Positions 43,911 through 46,235 of a stretch of DNA of 46,235 bases are shown here, piece after piece (the first letter of the stretch is position 1; the number at the start of each line of letters is the position of its first letter). The notes beneath the pieces are model-generated. The model searched no databases. It saw only the letters and a program-made list of their open reading frames with translations, and was not told the origin of the DNA. Position numbers and translations under genes: made by a program. The DNA is from Clostridia bacterium (GTDB taxonomy: Bacteria > Bacillota > Clostridia > Christensenellales > Aristaeellaceae), in NCBI GenBank assembly GCA_017516765.1, contig JAFXBE010000106.1, positions 1 to 46,235 on the forward strand, in the 5' to 3' direction.

Positions 43911-44118
43911 GTTTGCATTCGGCTGACCTGGTCTTTGACCCCACACTCGCCGGCTGGAGGGTCTGCTCATCGCACTGGCGCCCTACTCGCCCTCTCTCGC
44001 TTAACAGCGGCCGGTCTTACCTCTAGAACGCGCCATGCTCACCGGGGCTTTGCCCGGCTTACGTGGACCGCTTTGCCCGCGTCTGGCATCGGCTTGCAAC
44101 CACAGACCCGAATGCAAC
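43911..44118 (-). ncRNA. structured RNA of about 208 nt, possibly raiA-type
   Basis: The start coincides with a promoter-predicted transcription start. Its first bases GTTGCATTCGG pair with CCGAATGCAA at its end, a 10-pair closing helix over 200 nt. Inside are GTCTG/CAGAC, CCGGG-CAAAGC-CCCGG, CGC-TGTTAA-GCG and GGTC-AAA-GACC, so it has several helical arms. No reading frame fits it. It sits 27 bases before the zinc-ribbon gene, so it could be a stand-alone RNA or a leader. The raiA motif, a large Clostridia/Actinobacteria RNA of similar size and closing stem, is the candidate I consider first, from memory and not by alignment. Confidence 0.7.
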
Positions 44119-44124
44119 GAAAAT

Positions 44125-44153
44125 ATTATAAAACCGCTTAGCATAAAATTCAA
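44125..44153 (-). promoter_or_regulatory. promoter of the structured RNA
   Basis: On the minus strand TTGAAT (44153-44148), 17-base spacer, TATAAT (44130-44125). Start predicted at about 44118. Confidence 0.8.
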
Positions 44154-44268
44154 GTGGAAATTATGTAAACAACCTGTTTTTTCCATGAATTTCGCATGTT
44201 ATATTTTATGCAACCGAATAAAACTGCAACTTTTGCAAATATATACCCGTAAGCAGCGTTTTTTGACA

Positions 44269-44297
44269 TTTACAGCATTCACCCGGCATGATATACT
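44269..44297 (+). promoter_or_regulatory. promoter of the Na/Pi transporter gene
   Basis: TTTACA (44269-44274), 17-base spacer, TATACT (44292-44297). A TTGACA lies 6 bases earlier but its spacing is too long. No clear PhoP box seen. Confidence 0.6.
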
Positions 44298-44371
44298 TCA
44301 GGTGTAAAAAGCAAGGGAAAAGTACGAGAAACGCGCTGCCGGAGGATGTGGCAGCCAAAGGAGGAAACCAA

Positions 44372-46009
44372 ATGAATGTAATGACACTTCTGCAACTGAT
44401 GGGCGGTCTGGGCCTTTTCCTGTACGGCATCAATGCCATGGGCGACGGTCTGGAGCAGGCTGCCGGCAACCGGATGAAAAAGCTGTTGGAAGCGCTGACC
44501 AAGAACCGCTTTCTGGGCATGCTGACCGGTCTGTTGGTAACCGCCGTGATCCAGTCCTCTTCTGCCACGACGGTTATGGTCGTGGGTTTTGTGAACGCCG
44601 GGCTTCTGCAGCTGTCGCAGGCTATCGGCGTGATCATGGGCGCAAACATCGGTACCACCGTTACCTCGCTGATGCTTTCTATTGATTTGGACTTCAGCAT
44701 GATCTTCTGCGCCATCGGTGCGGTCTGTCTGCTGCTGGGCAACAGGGCAGGGCTGCAGAATCTCGGGCAGATCATGCTGGGGCTTGGCATGCTGTTTGTT
44801 GGCATGGATACCATGTCTGCCGCCATGGCGCCTCTGCGCGACTGGGAAGGCTTCCGCCAGATGATGGCCGCAGCCTCCAACCCCATTGTGGGCGTGCTGG
44901 TAGGTGCAGTGGTGACCGCTGTTGTCCAGTCCTCCTCTGCCAGCGTTGGTATTCTGCAGGCTGTGGCAGCCACCGGCGCTATTTCGCTGCAGGGCTGTAT
45001 GTATATCCTCTTCGGTCAGAATATCGGTACCTGTATTACCGCACTGATGGCCAGCGTGGGCACCAACCGCACCGCCAAGCGCGCCGCCGTTGTGCATCTT
45101 CTGTTCAACATGATCGGCACAGTGGTGTTTACGATCCTTACCCTTCTGCTGCCGCTGGCAGACTGGGTGGTTGCGATTGCAGGGGACAACCAGCGATTCC
45201 AGATCGCCGTGATCCACATCATCTTCAACGTGACCATGACCCTGCTCCTGCTGCCCTGCGCTCCCCTGCTGGAGAGGATGGCCTGCTCCATCGTCCACGG
45301 CGAGGACAAGCAGCTGGAGCCCATGCGCCTGAAGCATTTCGATACCCGTCTGTTCTCCGCGCCCCCCGTTGCTGTGCAGCAGCTCTTTAAGGAAGTGCAC
45401 CGCATGGCGGATATTGTGACCGAGAACTACCGTTTTGCGATGGATTACTTCTTCGATCCCAGCGGCAAGGATCTGGGCGATTTTGAACACCGCGAGGAAG
45501 TGGTGGACTATCTGAATGCAGAGATCACCCAGCACCTGATCGAGGTAAAGGGTCTGCACCTGACCGTGGCAGACAACCATCTGGCAGGTTCCCTCTTCCA
45601 CGTGGTAAACGACCTGGAGCGCATCGGCGACCACTGCGAAAACATTATTGCCATCGCCAACGGCCGCGCCAAGGAAAAGACCGGCTTTTCCGCAAAAGCC
45701 ATCGCAGAGATCCAGCAGCTGGCGGATATGGTCATGACCATGCTGGTCAAGAGCATTTCCATCGTCAAGGCACAGGTGACCGATGTGGAAGTGATCGGCG
45801 AAGTGATCGAGCTGGAAGCCCGTGTGGACGATATGAGCGAGCAGCTTGCCGCCCACCACGTGGATCGTGTAAAGAACAAGAAATGCACCCCCAAGAACGG
45901 CATGCTCTATCTGGACATGATGAACAATCTGGAGCGCATCGCCGACCATGCCGACAATCTGGCGGCATCCGTAGAAAAGAAGAACGATACCAACACCCTG
46001 CTGTGGTAA
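44372..46009 (+). CDS. Na+/phosphate symporter fused to PhoU-like domain
   Basis: Inorganic phosphate uptake or balance protein, 545 residues from ATG 44372 (AAAGGAGG upstream). The membrane part (about 1-320) has the duplicated QSSSA signature (IQSSSAT and VQSSSAS), which marks the NptA/PNaS family. The C-terminal half (about 340-540) is a PhoU-like helical domain with DLERIGDHCENI and NNLERIADHADNL repeats, which bind metals. YjbB-type fusions have this layout. It ends at TAA 46009 and stands alone. Confidence 0.93.
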   Translation: MNVMTLLQLMGGLGLFLYGINAMGDGLEQAAGNRMKKLLEALTKNRFLGMLTGLLVTAVIQSSSATTVMVVGFVNAGLLQLSQAIGVIMGANIGTTVTSLMLSIDLDFSMIFCAIGAVCLLLGNRAGLQNLGQIMLGLGMLFVGMDTMSAAMAPLRDWEGFRQMMAAASNPIVGVLVGAVVTAVVQSSSASVGILQAVAATGAISLQGCMYILFGQNIGTCITALMASVGTNRTAKRAAVVHLLFNMIGTVVFTILTLLLPLADWVVAIAGDNQRFQIAVIHIIFNVTMTLLLLPCAPLLERMACSIVHGEDKQLEPMRLKHFDTRLFSAPPVAVQQLFKEVHRMADIVTENYRFAMDYFFDPSGKDLGDFEHREEVVDYLNAEITQHLIEVKGLHLTVADNHLAGSLFHVVNDLERIGDHCENIIAIANGRAKEKTGFSAKAIAEIQQLADMVMTMLVKSISIVKAQVTDVEVIGEVIELEARVDDMSEQLAAHHVDRVKNKKCTPKNGMLYLDMMNNLERIADHADNLAASVEKKNDTNTLLW

Positions 46010-46031
46010 TGGAAACCGGCAGGTAAAAAAG

Positions 46032-46235
46032 CAGGCTGTTGCCCGGAAGCAGCAGCCTCAGACTGTCAAAGAAGTCCCAGAGGTATGGTCGGGCAGCAGC
46101 CCTCCGATTGTCAATCCGAAACCAGCGGCGTGTACGGTGGTTTCGGAACCCTTGCGTAGCAAGGGGTTCCTATCGCCGTTTGCCGCCCGGGGAGCCGTAG
46201 GCTCCTAGGCAAACGGTGCAAATGTCGTCAAAAAA
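46032..46235. repeat. palindrome-rich tail, nothing coding
   Basis: Hairpins: AGGCTGTTG/CAGCAGCCT (46032-46060, may end the transporter transcript, no T run), CCGAAACCA/TGGTTTCGG (about 46127-46148), AACCCTTGC-GTA-GCAAGGGGTT and GGAGCC-GTA-GGCTCC, followed by CGTTTGCC matched by GGCAAACG. It looks like an intergenic repeat element continuing to the window edge. Confidence 0.5.

Noticed and set aside
43911..44118. 6S RNA, tmRNA or RNase P RNA identity for the structured RNA
   Set aside because: Multiple internal arms do not fit 6S, there is no tRNA-like end with a tag frame, and the RNase P consensus core is absent and the length too short.

Overview
The window looks like chromosome of a Gram-positive, Clostridia-type anaerobe (Bacillota), probably from a gut or other fermentative habitat. 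This rests on zinc-type L31, MarR/OhrR, YqhQ (DUF1385), YwlE-like phosphatase and AsnA genes, Clostridial Shine-Dalgarno sites (AAGGAGG), a cellobiose phosphorylase locus and GC-rich coding from about 12 kb onward. I cannot name the genus from sequence alone.

Bases 1 to about 11.75 kb look like the right end of an integrated mobile element. Composition is more AT-rich and genes are small and accessory. A tyrosine recombinase with an adjacent excisionase-type gene sits directly beside the 3' end of a tRNA-Arg gene (11754-11830). The cargo is a two-component system, an ABC ATPase/FtsX-type permease pair and an exported membrane-anchored partner (48-6445), the layout used for antimicrobial-peptide sensing and resistance. 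Then come a cluster of small regulators (two XRE proteins, a SLOG-fold protein, two paralogous small proteins, two small unknowns), a 490-base non-coding tract, excisionase and integrase. The left end is outside the window or not recognisable. A degenerate second tRNA-Arg lies between the promoter and the intact copy.

Bases 12.0-25.6 kb are core chromosome: an AAA/CYTH fusion protein, a TolB-like propeller with a VOC protein, gyrB - WG-repeat exported protein - gyrA, a palindrome-rich gap with a MITE-like repeat, and a minus-strand operon argH - asnA - glutamate-5-kinase-like kinase - small membrane protein.

Bases 25.8-32.2 kb hold a small zinc-ribbon gene and a minus-strand cellobiose-type operon: solute-binding protein, two permeases and cellobiose phosphorylase (GH94), without its own ATPase.

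Bases 32.3-43 kb are the translation/transcription block: a methyltransferase and rho on the minus strand, five tRNAs (Val, Asp, Phe, Gly, Cys), then rpmE and yqhQ - prmC - prfA - tsaC/sua5 - ywlE-like - beta-CASP nuclease on the plus strand. Two points stand out. The Rho protein has lost the Walker A lysine/threonine and the catalytic glutamate while keeping the RNA-contacting loop, and it carries a roughly 230-residue disordered Gln/Asn/Tyr/Gly/Arg-rich segment. prfA has no canonical start and appears to begin at CTG.

Bases 43-46.2 kb hold an OhrR-type regulator, a small zinc-ribbon gene preceded by a strongly predicted structured RNA of about 208 nt with its own promoter, and an Na/Pi-cotransporter/PhoU fusion, ending in another palindromic repeat region.
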